Below are positions 1 through 7,635 of a DNA stretch of 11,499 nucleotides, one piece after another; within the stretch, counting starts at the first letter, position 1, and each line of letters begins with the position of its first letter. The position numbers and the translations under genes are program-made. The stretch is from an uncultured Pseudomonadota bacterium (GTDB lineage Bacteria; Pseudomonadota; Gammaproteobacteria; Burkholderiales; Thiobacillaceae). The notes beneath the pieces are model-generated. The model did no database searches and was not told where the DNA came from. It saw nothing but the letters and a program-made list of their open reading frames with translations. The stretch spans positions 1 through 11,499 of the forward strand of contig CAISDD010000588.1 in assembly GCA_903883985.1 (NCBI GenBank), given 5' to 3'.

Positions 1-117
1 CTCCATGTCCGGATACATGTTGCGCGGCAGCTTGAGATAACCCACCACCCCGAGCAGGGAGGCCAGCAGCAGGATGATGGCCAGAAGCTGGGGACGGGCG
101 TGGAAGAAACGGAACAT
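1..117 (-). CDS. RND efflux transporter permease, N-terminal fragment (runs off the left edge)
   Basis: Only the first 39 codons are in the window. They read as a short cytoplasmic N-terminus (MFRFFHARPQ), a hydrophobic first transmembrane helix at about residues 11-27, and then LPRNMYPDME. This matches the start of inner-membrane RND proton-antiport pumps, where helix 1 is followed by a conserved LPxxxxPD turn entering the periplasm. The ATG at 117 lies 2 bp after the stop of the adaptor gene, so the genes are almost certainly cotranscribed and translationally coupled. The adaptor and TolC-type channel just upstream complete a tripartite exporter. The RND subclass (drug or metal) and the substrate cannot be told from this fragment. 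Confidence 0.85.
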   Translation of the reverse strand, partial: MFRFFHARPQLLAIILLLASLLGVVGYLKLPRNMYPDME

Positions 118-119
118 GG

Positions 120-1262
120 TTATTTCCCGACGACGTAAGGCGCACCCGCCAGCAGCCGGGTGAGGATGTCCGGGCTGGCGCAGGCGATGCGGGCGCCGAC
201 GAGGTTCGTGTCGGTGCTCGCCACGCCTTCCTCACCCTGGGCGGCCACGGCCACGTCGAGACGCTGCACCCGGCCTTGATCGAGCAGTTTCAGCACGGCG
301 GCACGGCCACCCTCGTCGCCCAGCAGGCAGGCGCGCGGCAATAGCACCGCCGAGTCGGCGCGAAACACCTCCAGCCGGGCCGAGGCGTGGGTTCCCGGTT
401 GCATCGCGGCGCGGCTCTTCGCTTCGAAGCGGGCCATGCCTTGCCCCACCGCCTCCGGCCAGGGGCTGAGCGGCAAGTTTTCCTGGCCGATGTGGAGCGT
501 CTTGGGATGCAGGCCATCCGGCACGTTCACCATCAGACGTACCCCGGCGGACAGGTCCATCACCTTGATCAGCGACTTGCCGGGCGCGGCCAGGTCGCTG
601 GGCTGGGCCAGGCGCTGCGTTACCACGCCGTCGAAGGGTGCGGCGATGACGCCGTAGCGCAGGTTCTCCCGCGCAGCACCCGCCTGCGCCTCAGTGGCCT
701 GCGACAGGGCGCGGAAACTTTTCACCGCGTTGCCGGCGGCGGTCTCGCGGGCGCGCGCCGCTTCCAGTCCGGCCTGGCCCGTCTGCACTTGTTCCAGGGA
801 CACGCCGCCGATGGCAAGCAATGACTCCATGCGCTGGTTGCGTTCCTGTTCGGCCTTCAGGTTGCTGCGGGCGGCGGCCAGGTCGGCGGCGAAACTGCTC
901 TCCTGCAAGCGCACCCTTGCCAGTTCCGCATCGGCGCGCAAACGGTCGGCATCGGCCTGGGCCAGGTCCAGACGCACCAGCACGTCGCCTTTCTTGAAGC
1001 GGTCGCCTTCGAGGCGGGTCAACTCGGTGATATTGGCGGAGAAGCGGCTGGCCAGCATCGCCTCGCGCACCGCCTGTACCTCGACGCTGGCGGGCAGCGT
1101 CAACGTCACCGGCCCGGCGCCGAGCTGGCGGGCTTCCACCACCACGGCGGGGATGCCGGCGCTGGGGCGTTCGGCCACCTGGGCGCGCTTGTGTTTGACG
1201 GCCAGCACGGCGCCGCCGACCAGGGCCAGGAGGAGGATGGCAATCAGGAGTTTCGATTTCAT
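120..1262 (-). CDS. RND efflux system periplasmic adaptor subunit (MFP/HlyD family)
   Basis: The protein has 380 residues, typical of membrane fusion proteins that bridge an RND pump and a TolC-type channel. Residues 1-22 form a hydrophobic N-terminal signal/anchor with no lipobox cysteine. A first half-lipoyl segment (GDRFKKGDVLVRLD, about residues 86-99) precedes a long alanine/arginine/glutamate-rich alpha-helical hairpin (about 100-200). It is followed by the second half-lipoyl signature YGVIAAPFDGVVTQRL (about 204-219) and beta-barrel and membrane-proximal domains. The start ATG overlaps the stop of the TolC-like gene by 4 bp (ATGA), indicating translational coupling. The stop lies 2 bp before the RND permease start. 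Family assignment is firm; the exported substrate is unknown. Confidence 0.93.
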   Translation of the reverse strand: MKSKLLIAILLLALVGGAVLAVKHKRAQVAERPSAGIPAVVVEARQLGAGPVTLTLPASVEVQAVREAMLASRFSANITELTRLEGDRFKKGDVLVRLDLAQADADRLRADAELARVRLQESSFAADLAAARSNLKAEQERNQRMESLLAIGGVSLEQVQTGQAGLEAARARETAAGNAVKSFRALSQATEAQAGAARENLRYGVIAAPFDGVVTQRLAQPSDLAAPGKSLIKVMDLSAGVRLMVNVPDGLHPKTLHIGQENLPLSPWPEAVGQGMARFEAKSRAAMQPGTHASARLEVFRADSAVLLPRACLLGDEGGRAAVLKLLDQGRVQRLDVAVAAQGEEGVASTDTNLVGARIACASPDILTRLLAGAPYVVGK

Positions 1263-2548
1263 TTGGCATCCAATGCTTCGATGTATTCGGCTTCCGGCGA
1301 CCCCGCCAGCACCTGGGCGGCGGACCAGGCATAGGCGGCCTGGGCGCGGCTGCTGGCGAGGCGGTATTCGGCGTCGAGCAGGTCGCGCTCGGTGCGCAGC
1401 AGGTTTTCCAGGGTCTGCGCGCCCAGGCGGGTCTTTTCGCGTTCCACCGCCACCACTTCAGTGCGATAGGTCGCTTCCGCCTCCAGGGCGGTTACCCCGA
1501 CGCGGGCGCTTTCATAGGCGGCCTTGAGGGTGGCGAGTTGTTTCACCGTGTCGCGTTCGGCGGCGCGGCGCTCGTCTTCCGCGACGCGCGCCCTGGCCGA
1601 TTCGGCATCGGTCGATCGCCAGCCGCTGGGAGTGAGCGGCACGGACAGTTGCACGCCGGCCTCCCACACCGCGTTGTCGGCGCCACCGCCATGCTGATCG
1701 AACCAACTGCCGTTCAAGGACAGTTGCGGGCGGTTGCCGCGCCGGCTTTCCTCGGCGCGGGCGCGAGCGGCGGAGGCGCGGGTTGCGGCCAGTTTGACCG
1801 GCAGGGTTTCGGCCAACGCGGGTTCACGCCACGCCGGCAGCGGAATAGCGGTATCTGCAGGACGGCGGCGCTGGCCACTGGCCTCTTCCAGTTCCGCCAG
1901 GGTGGACTCCACCTGGGCGGTCAACTGCGCTTCGTCAGCCAGCACGCGCTGATATTCACTCTCAGCCAAGCGCTGATTCACCCGAGCACTCTTACCCAGC
2001 GCGACTTCCTTCACCAGGCGGTCGCGGAAGGCGGTCACGCTGGCCTTGAGTTTCCCCAGCGCCTCGCTTTGCCGGACCAGGGCTTGCAGGCGGAACCAGG
2101 CGGAGGCGGTCTGGTGCAGGCGGCTCAAACGATCCTGGGCAGCGTTGAGGCGCGCGGCTTGCAGGTTGCTTTCGGCCCGTTTGCGCGCCTTGGCGATCAC
2201 GCCGAACACATCCACCGGCAGGCTGTAGTTCACGCCGGCGCGGGCGATGTCACGGCTGGTGTCGGCTGGAAGGAAGTCGACCCCCGGTGTGAACATGCCC
2301 ACCACGCGCGGATGCTCGAAGCGGGTCAGCCCAGCCTGCAAACTGCCCTGGCCGTAGTAGCGAGCCTCGGCCGCTTTCAGGTCGTCTCCGGCGGCGGCTA
2401 CGTCGCCCGCGCGGGCGTTGGCGCGCGGATGGTCCAAAGTGGCGCGCAGCAAATCAGCCAGCTCGCCGGCCTGGGCGCCACCGACGTTGGCAACTGCGGT
2501 GGCACCAGCGGCGACCAGGGCCAACAGCGACAGGGTGAGGGATTTCAC
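1259..2548 (-). CDS. TolC-family outer membrane efflux protein
   Basis: I chose the GTG at 2548, giving 429 residues. From here the protein opens with a clean Sec signal peptide (VKSLTLSLLALVAAGATA, likely cleavage after AQA near residue 28), and AAGGA sits about 6 bases upstream at the end of the preceding gene. The frame stays open to 2767, but that extension is arginine/proline-rich and overlaps the TetR coding region, so it is an artefact. The mature part shows two similar long helical, Ala/Glu/Arg-rich halves, as in the OEP (TolC/CusC/NodT) fold, with residues near the end (TRLGAQTLENLLRTERDLLD) typical of the second coiled coil. Gene order channel-adaptor-pump supports the role of outer-membrane exit duct. 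Confidence 0.9.
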   Translation of the reverse strand: MKSLTLSLLALVAAGATAVANVGGAQAGELADLLRATLDHPRANARAGDVAAAGDDLKAAEARYYGQGSLQAGLTRFEHPRVVGMFTPGVDFLPADTSRDIARAGVNYSLPVDVFGVIAKARKRAESNLQAARLNAAQDRLSRLHQTASAWFRLQALVRQSEALGKLKASVTAFRDRLVKEVALGKSARVNQRLAESEYQRVLADEAQLTAQVESTLAELEEASGQRRRPADTAIPLPAWREPALAETLPVKLAATRASAARARAEESRRGNRPQLSLNGSWFDQHGGGADNAVWEAGVQLSVPLTPSGWRSTDAESARARVAEDERRAAERDTVKQLATLKAAYESARVGVTALEAEATYRTEVVAVEREKTRLGAQTLENLLRTERDLLDAEYRLASSRAQAAYAWSAAQVLAGSPEAEYIEALDAK

Positions 2549-2550
2549 GG

Positions 2551-3177
2551 TTATTCCTTGGCTGCGCCGATGGCGGCGAGATAGAGGGGAAACAGTTGCT
2601 GGCCGGCCGCCACCGGGTTGGCGACGATGCCCAGCACGCAGGATTGAAAAGCCAGGCCCTGGATGGAAGTGAGCAGGAGTTTCGCGGCGGCCGGTGGTGG
2701 CAGGTCGGCGCGCACTTCGCCCTGATCGGCCGCTTCCGCCAGCCATAGCGCCAGGCGTCCCTCGCAACGCCGCACCATTTCCTGCAAACGCTCGTGTAGA
2801 CGTGGGTAGGGATGATGGAAGGTGTCGGAGAAAAACAGCCGGGGCACCGCTGGGTAGTTGGCGAACAAAGCCATATAGGCGTTGAAGATGCGCGTCACCT
2901 CGGCCAGGGGCGACGCGTCCGGCGCGGATTCGAATACCTCGCCCAGCCGCGCCTGAAGCCAGTCCAGTACCGCTGCCCAGATCGCCTCCTTGTTGGGGAA
3001 GTGGCGGAACACCGCGCCCTGGGTCAGCCCCATGTGCTCCGCGATGGCCTGGGTGGTAATGGCTTCCACCCCACGTTCTTCCGCCAGCACCAGTATGGTG
3101 AGCACGATTTCCTGCTGGCGAACCTCGGTGGAACGGCGGTTGGCTGGATGGGTTGGGGCTTCGACAACAGTGGGCAT
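2551..3177 (-). CDS. TetR/AcrR-family transcriptional repressor
   Basis: The protein has 208 residues, normal for the family. The N-terminal DNA-binding domain is clear: helices before ITTQAIAEHMGLTQGAVFRHF (about residues 40-60), then the family-typical PNKEAIW. The C-terminal two thirds is a helical ligand-binding and dimerisation domain with hydrophobic stretches such as AKLLLTSIQGLAFQSCVL. The gene is first in the efflux operon, ending 2 bp before the TolC-like GTG, so it probably represses its own operon and is released by a pump substrate. A palindromic operator lies 29 bp upstream of the start. The start has no recognisable Shine-Dalgarno (C-rich leader), but no other suitable start precedes the HTH. 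The inducer is unknown. Confidence 0.92.
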   Translation of the reverse strand: MPTVVEAPTHPANRRSTEVRQQEIVLTILVLAEERGVEAITTQAIAEHMGLTQGAVFRHFPNKEAIWAAVLDWLQARLGEVFESAPDASPLAEVTRIFNAYMALFANYPAVPRLFFSDTFHHPYPRLHERLQEMVRRCEGRLALWLAEAADQGEVRADLPPPAAAKLLLTSIQGLAFQSCVLGIVANPVAAGQQLFPLYLAAIGAAKE

Positions 3178-3205
3178 GGTGGGGGAATGGATGGGTAATA
3201 ATTGT

Positions 3206-3229
3206 AAGTATGTAATTGATTACTTACTT
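3206..3229. promoter_or_regulatory. Palindromic operator, probable TetR-family binding site
   Basis: Left arm AAGTATGTAAT (3206-3216) and right arm ATTACTTACTT (3219-3229) are inverted repeats matching at 10 of 11 positions around a 2-bp centre. Size and AT-rich composition resemble operators of AcrR/TtgR-type repressors. The site lies between the divergent tetR and crp-type genes and covers the spacer and -10 of the predicted tetR promoter. Inverted symmetry is seen directly; binding by this repressor is inferred. Confidence 0.72.
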
Positions 3230-3236
3230 TCGTCAA
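3207..3236 (-). promoter_or_regulatory. Predicted sigma-70 promoter of the efflux operon
   Basis: On the minus strand, TTGACG (complement of 3231-3236) is followed after 18 bp by CATACT (complement of 3207-3212), matching the -35 and -10 consensus at 5/6 and 4/6. Transcription would start near 3200, leaving a leader of about 23 bases before the repressor gene. The palindrome occupies the spacer and -10, so repressor binding would block RNA polymerase. Confidence 0.5.
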
Positions 3237-3245
3237 CAGCAATAT
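3216..3245 (+). promoter_or_regulatory. Possible divergent promoter of the Crp/Fnr-type gene
   Basis: TTGATT (3216-3221) and CAATAT (3240-3245), spaced 18 bp, form a weak sigma-70-like pair on the plus strand. The -35 hexamer lies inside the palindromic operator, so the same repressor could affect this gene. The match is poor at -10 and remains speculative. Confidence 0.25.
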
Positions 3246-3287
3246 CCATCCGCGCGGGAAGCGACCGGTAGACATAGACTACGGGCT

Positions 3288-4022
3288 ATGTTCATGAATG
3301 CGTTCCCACTTTCCTCTACCCAGATCAGCGACATCCTCGGTCGGCTGGGTTATTTCCGCGATTTGCAGCAGCCCTCCCTGCGCAAACTTTCCGCCGACGC
3401 GCGCCAGGTCACCGTGCGGCGAGACGAGACGGTGTTTGCCAAAGGCGATCCGGCCAACTCGCTGTATGTCGTGGTGAATGGCCAGATCAAGATTTTTCTG
3501 CCGCAGGCCAACCGCGCGGAAAAAGTGGTCGCCATGGTGGGGCACGGCGAGAGCTTCGGTATCGCCGCGCTGTGGTTGGGTCTACCGCATCCCGCCAACG
3601 CCATCGCCAAGAGCGACAGCCATTTACTGTTGATTGAGCGCGACACCCTGATGAACCAGGCTCGCCATGACCCGCTCCTGGCGGAATGCCTGATGGCGGA
3701 CCTCTCTCATCGGGTGATGGACCTGATGCACGACATGGAAAGCTGCACGCCGCGCTCCAGTATTCAACGCGTGAGCTGTTTCCTGCTGCAGCACCAGCCC
3801 GAGGCGGGCATCGGCGGTTACGATATCCTGCTCTCTACCAGCAAACGGGATATCGCCGCCAAGTTGAATCTCACCCAGGAAACACTGTCGCGCATGTTCC
3901 AGTTGCTTAGCAAGGAAGGCGCCATCGAAGTACAGGGGCGCCTGATCCGCATAGTGGACAGCCGGAAGCTGCTCGATTTCAACCAGGCGAATTGCCCACC
4001 TCCCGGCGCCTTGCCCGAGTGA
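3288..4022 (+). CDS. Crp/Fnr-superfamily transcriptional regulator (DNR-like)
   Basis: From ATG 3288 the protein has 244 residues; ATG 3294, two codons later, is equally possible, and neither has a strong ribosome site. The frame stays open upstream to 3216, but that part crosses the control region and is unlikely to be translated. Residues about 22-125 form a cyclic-nucleotide-binding-like beta-roll (FAKGDPANSLYVVVNGQIKIF, GHGESFGIAALW). A long dimer helix and a winged HTH (about 184-222) follow. The recognition helix contains ETLSR (198-202), the E-x-x-S-R pattern with which FNR and DNR contact TTGAT half-sites. FNR's N-terminal iron-sulfur cysteines are absent, so direct O2 sensing by a 4Fe-4S cluster is unlikely; NO/heme or redox sensing is possible. 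Its position just upstream of an anaerobic-type molybdoenzyme operon suggests it controls that operon. Confidence 0.88.
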   Translation: MFMNAFPLSSTQISDILGRLGYFRDLQQPSLRKLSADARQVTVRRDETVFAKGDPANSLYVVVNGQIKIFLPQANRAEKVVAMVGHGESFGIAALWLGLPHPANAIAKSDSHLLLIERDTLMNQARHDPLLAECLMADLSHRVMDLMHDMESCTPRSSIQRVSCFLLQHQPEAGIGGYDILLSTSKRDIAAKLNLTQETLSRMFQLLSKEGAIEVQGRLIRIVDSRKLLDFNQANCPPPGALPE

Positions 4023-4310
4023 ATTACTCAACCACGTTGAACCGAATCAATGAAATGCCACGCGGCACCAAGGCTTGCCGCGCTTTGTGTTTATCTTGCG
4101 TTCCCCGTTGGTAGGCCTCTTCCAGCGCCCCACCAGGATATGGATAGGAGACATCCAGAATGAGCACCTCCGTTGCCTTGGTGCTAGCCGTCGGTCTTGA
4201 CGCTCGACAGCGGGCTGGCACGCTGAGCTCACGGATGTCCTGCCTGATTCCCGCATTGCCGTTCGCCTTGCCCTCCTGGGTGGCGGGCAGAGTTTGTCCC
4301 TGACGTCATG
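4023..4310. other. Spacer without a convincing gene
   Basis: This 290-bp stretch separates the regulator from the molybdoenzyme gene. A minus-strand frame of 65 codons (GTG at 4221 to TAA at 4024) ends with KARQALVPRGISLIRF. That faintly recalls the end of PD-(D/E)XK-type nuclease domains, but it has no recognisable complete domain and may be a remnant or chance. The plus strand carries the FNR-like box near its start and an 8-bp palindrome TGACGTCA (4301-4308) just before the ribosome binding site of the next gene. No terminator for the regulator gene is apparent, so readthrough into the operon is possible. Confidence 0.4.
4037..4050. promoter_or_regulatory. FNR/DNR-like box
   Basis: TTGAA-CCGA-ATCAA matches the FNR-type consensus TTGAT-N4-ATCAA at 9 of 10 defined positions. 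It lies 15 bp after the regulator gene's stop and about 270 bp upstream of the molybdoenzyme start. A weak -10-like TATCTT (4092-4097) would place a start near 4105, with the box centred near -61, a class I activator position. The distance from the gene and weak promoter make this tentative. Confidence 0.4.
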
Positions 4311-4315
4311 AGGAG
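4311..4315 (+). promoter_or_regulatory. Ribosome binding site for the Tat signal start
   Basis: AGGAG lies 7 bases before ATG 4323. It is a strong site and shows that translation begins at the Tat signal peptide rather than at the downstream GTG 4482, which has no comparable site. Confidence 0.8.
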
Positions 4316-4322
4316 ATAGAAG

Positions 4323-6935
4323 ATGAACGTTACCCGTAGGGGTTTTATCAAGGGCATGGGTGCGATGGTCGGCGCCAGCAGCGCCGCACCTGCACTGTTC
4401 GGATGCAGCACTGCCGCCATCGCGTAGACCGCTGAACGTGCGGAAGCATCCGCCGCCGCGAAATCGGCGCTGGGCGACCAGGTGGTCAAGTCCACCTGCG
4501 TCCACTGCGTCAACTTCTGCGGGATCGAAGCCCGGGTGTCCGACGGCGTGATTCGCGCCATCTATCCGGACAAGGCCCGCGCAGCCTATTACAACTGGGG
4601 CATCTGTCCGAAGGGAGCTTCCGGGGTGTTCAACACCTACAACCCCTACAGGCTGAAGAAGCCGATGAAACGCACCAACCCCAACAAAGGCATGTCCGAA
4701 GACCCGAAGTGGGTGGAAATCTCCTGGGACGAGGCGTTCCAGACCCTCACCGAGAAACTGGCGAAGATCAAGGCCGACAACCCGGCCAAGCTGATCTGGC
4801 ACCACGGCCACGGCAAATACACTATCGGCGACCAGTTCCCCAAGGCCTTCGTTGCCGCCTACGGCACGCCCAACCTGGTGCACCGCACCACCACCTGCGA
4901 GGCCGCCCGCCACGTCGCGGACGAGAACACCTGGGGTGGCCACGGCCACCTGCCCGACCTGGAATACACCAACCTGTACCTCAATTTCGGCAGCAACCCG
5001 TTCGAGGGTGAGCAATGGTCGCGCTGGCTGGACCACGCCATCATGGACGGCAAGGAACGTGGCATGAAGATGATCGTCATCGAGCCGCGCTTCTCCCACG
5101 CCGCCGCCAAGGCCAACGAGTGGATACCCATGCGTCCCGGCAAGGATGCCGTGTTTATTCTGGCCTTGTGCAAGCAGCTCATCGACAACAACACCATCGA
5201 CACCGACTTCCTGGACACCTACACCAACGCCACCCAACTGGTGGGTGAGGACGGCCGGCTGCTGAAGGGTGCCGACGGCAAGCCGCAAGTCTGGGACGAG
5301 ACCAGCAAGTCCGCCAAGGTCTATGACGATGCCACCGCCAAAGCCGCCCTCAAAGGCAGCTATGACGTCAACGGCAGGACCTATCGCACCGCCTTCCAGG
5401 TGCTGGCGGACAGCATGAAGGACGTCACTCCGGAATACGCCGAGGAGGTCTCCGGCGTACCCGCCGCTCGCACCCGGAGCCTGGCCAAGGAGATCGCCAC
5501 CGCCGCCAGGATCGGCTCCACCCTGATGATCGACGGCCACCCCATCCGCTACCGTCCGGTGGTGGCTTACACCTTCCGCGGCCTCTCGGCCAAGGAGTTC
5601 GGCGTTCAGAACAACCGCGCCAACCTGATCCTCAACATGCTGATCGGCAGCATGGATGCGGTGGGCGGGCTGTTGCTCGAACATGCCATGGGCCATCCGG
5701 AATTCCTGGAACCCTCCAAGTGCGAGTACCCGCCCAAGCGCGCGGACCTGGCCAAGAGCGTGTATTACCCTCACGCCACCCAGGAGTGCTGCCAGCAGGT
5801 GCAGTACACGGTGAACGACCCCAAGGCCTATGGCCTGGGCTATCAGCCGGAAATGCAGATATTCTTCGCCACCAACCGGCCCTTCTCCACCTCCGATGCC
5901 ATCAAGCAGCAGGACGGTATGAAGAAGACCTTCAACGTGGCGATCGACATCGTCAACACCGAAACCTGCCAGTTTGCCGACATCGTTTTGCCGGACCTGA
6001 CCTACCTGGAAGCCTGGCATTTCTCGCCCACCCGTTCCACGCCGGGCACCAAGCACTCCGCCATCCGCCAGCCGATGGCCAATGTCTACAACCTCCCCTA
6101 CGATGCCATGACGATCTTGTGGGAACTGGCCAAACGCCTGGGACTGCGCGATGCCTACGTGGACAACCTGAACAAGCAGTGGGGCCTGAAGAAGACCACT
6201 TTCCAGAAAGGCCGCGACTACACCTCACGCGAAATGGTCGAGGTGCTGTGGGTGGACAAGGTCGGCAAGCCCTTCGACTATGCCTTGGAGCACGCCTTCG
6301 TCGGCAAAATGGTGTCGACCCACGACCGCTATCTGCACAGCGTTGAGGCGGGGTGCAAGGGGCCCGGCAAGCCGCGCATTAAGCTCTACGCGGATCACCT
6401 GGTGGACAGCTACGCCAATGTCGTGAAAACAGTGAAGGCCAACAACATCACCAACATTGATCTGGAGCAGTTCAGGGTGGCCTATTCGCCCATCCCCATC
6501 AAGGAGCATGCCTTCCCGACGCCACACCGCGAGGCCAAGGACTATCCGCTCTATCTCATTACTCACAAGCGGATGTACCGCAATCAGGCCGGCAACACCG
6601 CGCAGAACCCTATCCTCAATTTCGCCATCGGCGCCGATGCGGCGGAGAACTTCATCACCGTCAACGCCTCCACCGGCAAGGAGTTGGGTATCAAGGACGG
6701 TGACATGGTGGTGGTGGAAAGCCGGGTAGGCAAGGCGAAAGGCAAGGTCAAGCTGACCCAGGGCATCCGCCCCGACACCATCGCCGTGTCCTATCACTAT
6801 GGCCAGTGGAGTCTGGGCTTCCCCGAGTATGCGAAGAAAGGAACCTGGATCAACAACGTGTTGGAGTTGCATCCGGACCGGATCGCCGGCATGAATTCCT
6901 TCAATGACACCAAAGTGAAGCTCTACAAGGCCTAA
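4323..6935 (+). CDS. Molybdopterin oxidoreductase catalytic subunit (DMSO reductase family), interrupted by in-frame TAG at codon 35
   Basis: The reading frame has 870 codons counting the TAG. Codons 1-34 encode a Tat signal peptide: TRRGFIKG twin-arginine motif, then a hydrophobic stretch. Codon 35 (4425-4427) is TAG. The frame then continues without interruption to TAA at 6933-6935. The mature part has the N-terminal 4Fe-4S motif C59-x2-C62-x3-C66-x28-C95, the molybdopterin domain, a cysteine in the usual molybdenum-ligand region (TTTCEAARH, C192), and the C-terminal dinucleotide-binding domain (YLITHKRMYRNQAGNTAQNP onwards). Size and motif spacing resemble the arsenate/polysulfide/thiosulfate reductase branch (ArrA, PsrA, PhsA), but the substrate is not identifiable. 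Genes for the ferredoxin subunit and cytochrome follow at once. Without readthrough or a sequence error the product would be a 34-residue peptide. Restart at GTG 4482 would give an 817-residue cytoplasmic protein that keeps all cluster cysteines, but no good ribosome site precedes it. Confidence 0.85.
4425..4427 (+). other. In-frame amber stop codon between Tat signal and mature enzyme
   Basis: Counting from ATG 4323, codon 35 reads TAG, flanked by Ala-Ile-Ala and Thr-Ala-Glu, in the low-complexity linker after the signal peptide. One C-to-T change from CAG (Gln) would create it. Both the signal peptide upstream and the 835 codons downstream look intact. Confidence 0.9.
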
Positions 6936-6947
6936 GGAGAAGACACC

Positions 6948-7634
6948 ATGGCAAAGTTTGTTCGCGTCATCGACACCGAACGCTGCTTCGGCTGCCGCTC
7001 CTGCGTGGCCGCCTGCGCGGTGGAAAACCACTTCACGCCGGAGTCTCCCTGGAACGTGATGGTGGAATATGAAACGGGACACTATCCGAATGTGGCCCGC
7101 AACTTCGTCACCATGAACTGCATGCATTGCGAGCACCCTTCCTGCAAGGCGGCCTGCGATGCCATCGGCGTGCACGCCATCAGCAAGAACGATTTCGGCG
7201 TGGTGCTGGTGGATTACGACAAATGCATCGGCTGCGGCTATTGCGCCACTACCTGCCCTTACGGTGTGCCGCAACTCAACGGCGCCAAGGTCGAGCAACT
7301 CTACCCCGCGGCCGAGAAGACTCCCTACGAGCAGATGGGCAACCTCTCGCCCCTGCATCGCAAGAAGGCCAAGACCGTGGAGAAGTGCACCTTCTGCTGG
7401 CATAAGCTGGAGAAAGCCGTGGCCGCCGGCAAGGTGAACGAGATCGGCAAGACGTCGGATTACACCCCCACATGCGACCTGGTCTGCCCGGTTCAGGCTC
7501 GCATTTTCGGCGACATCGACGATCCCACCAGCGCGGTCTCGGTCTACATCGCCAAGAAGAAGGCCACTCAGCTCAAGAAGGAGTTCGGTACCGAGCCGCA
7601 GGTCTATTACGTCCTCAACGGGGGAGATTACTGA
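6948..7634 (+). CDS. 4Fe-4S ferredoxin-type electron-transfer subunit of the molybdoenzyme
   Basis: The protein has 228 residues, the usual size of PhsB/PsrB/ArrB/DmsB-type subunits. Sixteen cysteines form four cluster motifs: 13-16-19-23, 58-61-66-70, 93-96-99-103 and 147-150-176-180. The mixed pairing of the first with the fourth and the second with the third is the family rule. It carries electrons between the catalytic subunit and an outside partner. There is no signal peptide, so it should be exported bound to the Tat-bearing catalytic subunit. A ribosome site (AAGGAGA) overlaps the TAA of the upstream gene and lies 7 bases before ATG 6948. The next gene starts 1 bp after its stop. Confidence 0.95.
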   Translation: MAKFVRVIDTERCFGCRSCVAACAVENHFTPESPWNVMVEYETGHYPNVARNFVTMNCMHCEHPSCKAACDAIGVHAISKNDFGVVLVDYDKCIGCGYCATTCPYGVPQLNGAKVEQLYPAAEKTPYEQMGNLSPLHRKKAKTVEKCTFCWHKLEKAVAAGKVNEIGKTSDYTPTCDLVCPVQARIFGDIDDPTSAVSVYIAKKKATQLKKEFGTEPQVYYVLNGGDY

Positions 7635-7635
7635 G

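Noticed and set aside
2549..2767. N-terminal extension of the TolC-family frame to 2767.
   Set aside because: It overlaps the TetR coding region, is Arg/Pro/Gly-rich, and the GTG at 2548 starts directly with a signal peptide behind a ribosome site.
3216..3287. N-terminal extension of the Crp/Fnr-type regulator from 3216.
   Set aside because: It would begin inside the palindromic operator and promoter region, and the extra residues do not resemble the family's N-terminus.
4216..4230. TGGCAC followed by GCTC, resembling a sigma-54 promoter upstream of the molybdoenzyme.
   Set aside because: The GC element is two bases too close to the GG element and TTGC is missing, so the -24/-12 geometry is not met.
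4047..6056. A 669-codon open frame on the minus strand opposite the molybdoenzyme gene.
   Set aside because: It is antisense to a gene with clear family motifs, is rich in Gly/Val/His with no recognisable domain, and arises from the strong third-position GC bias of the sense strand.
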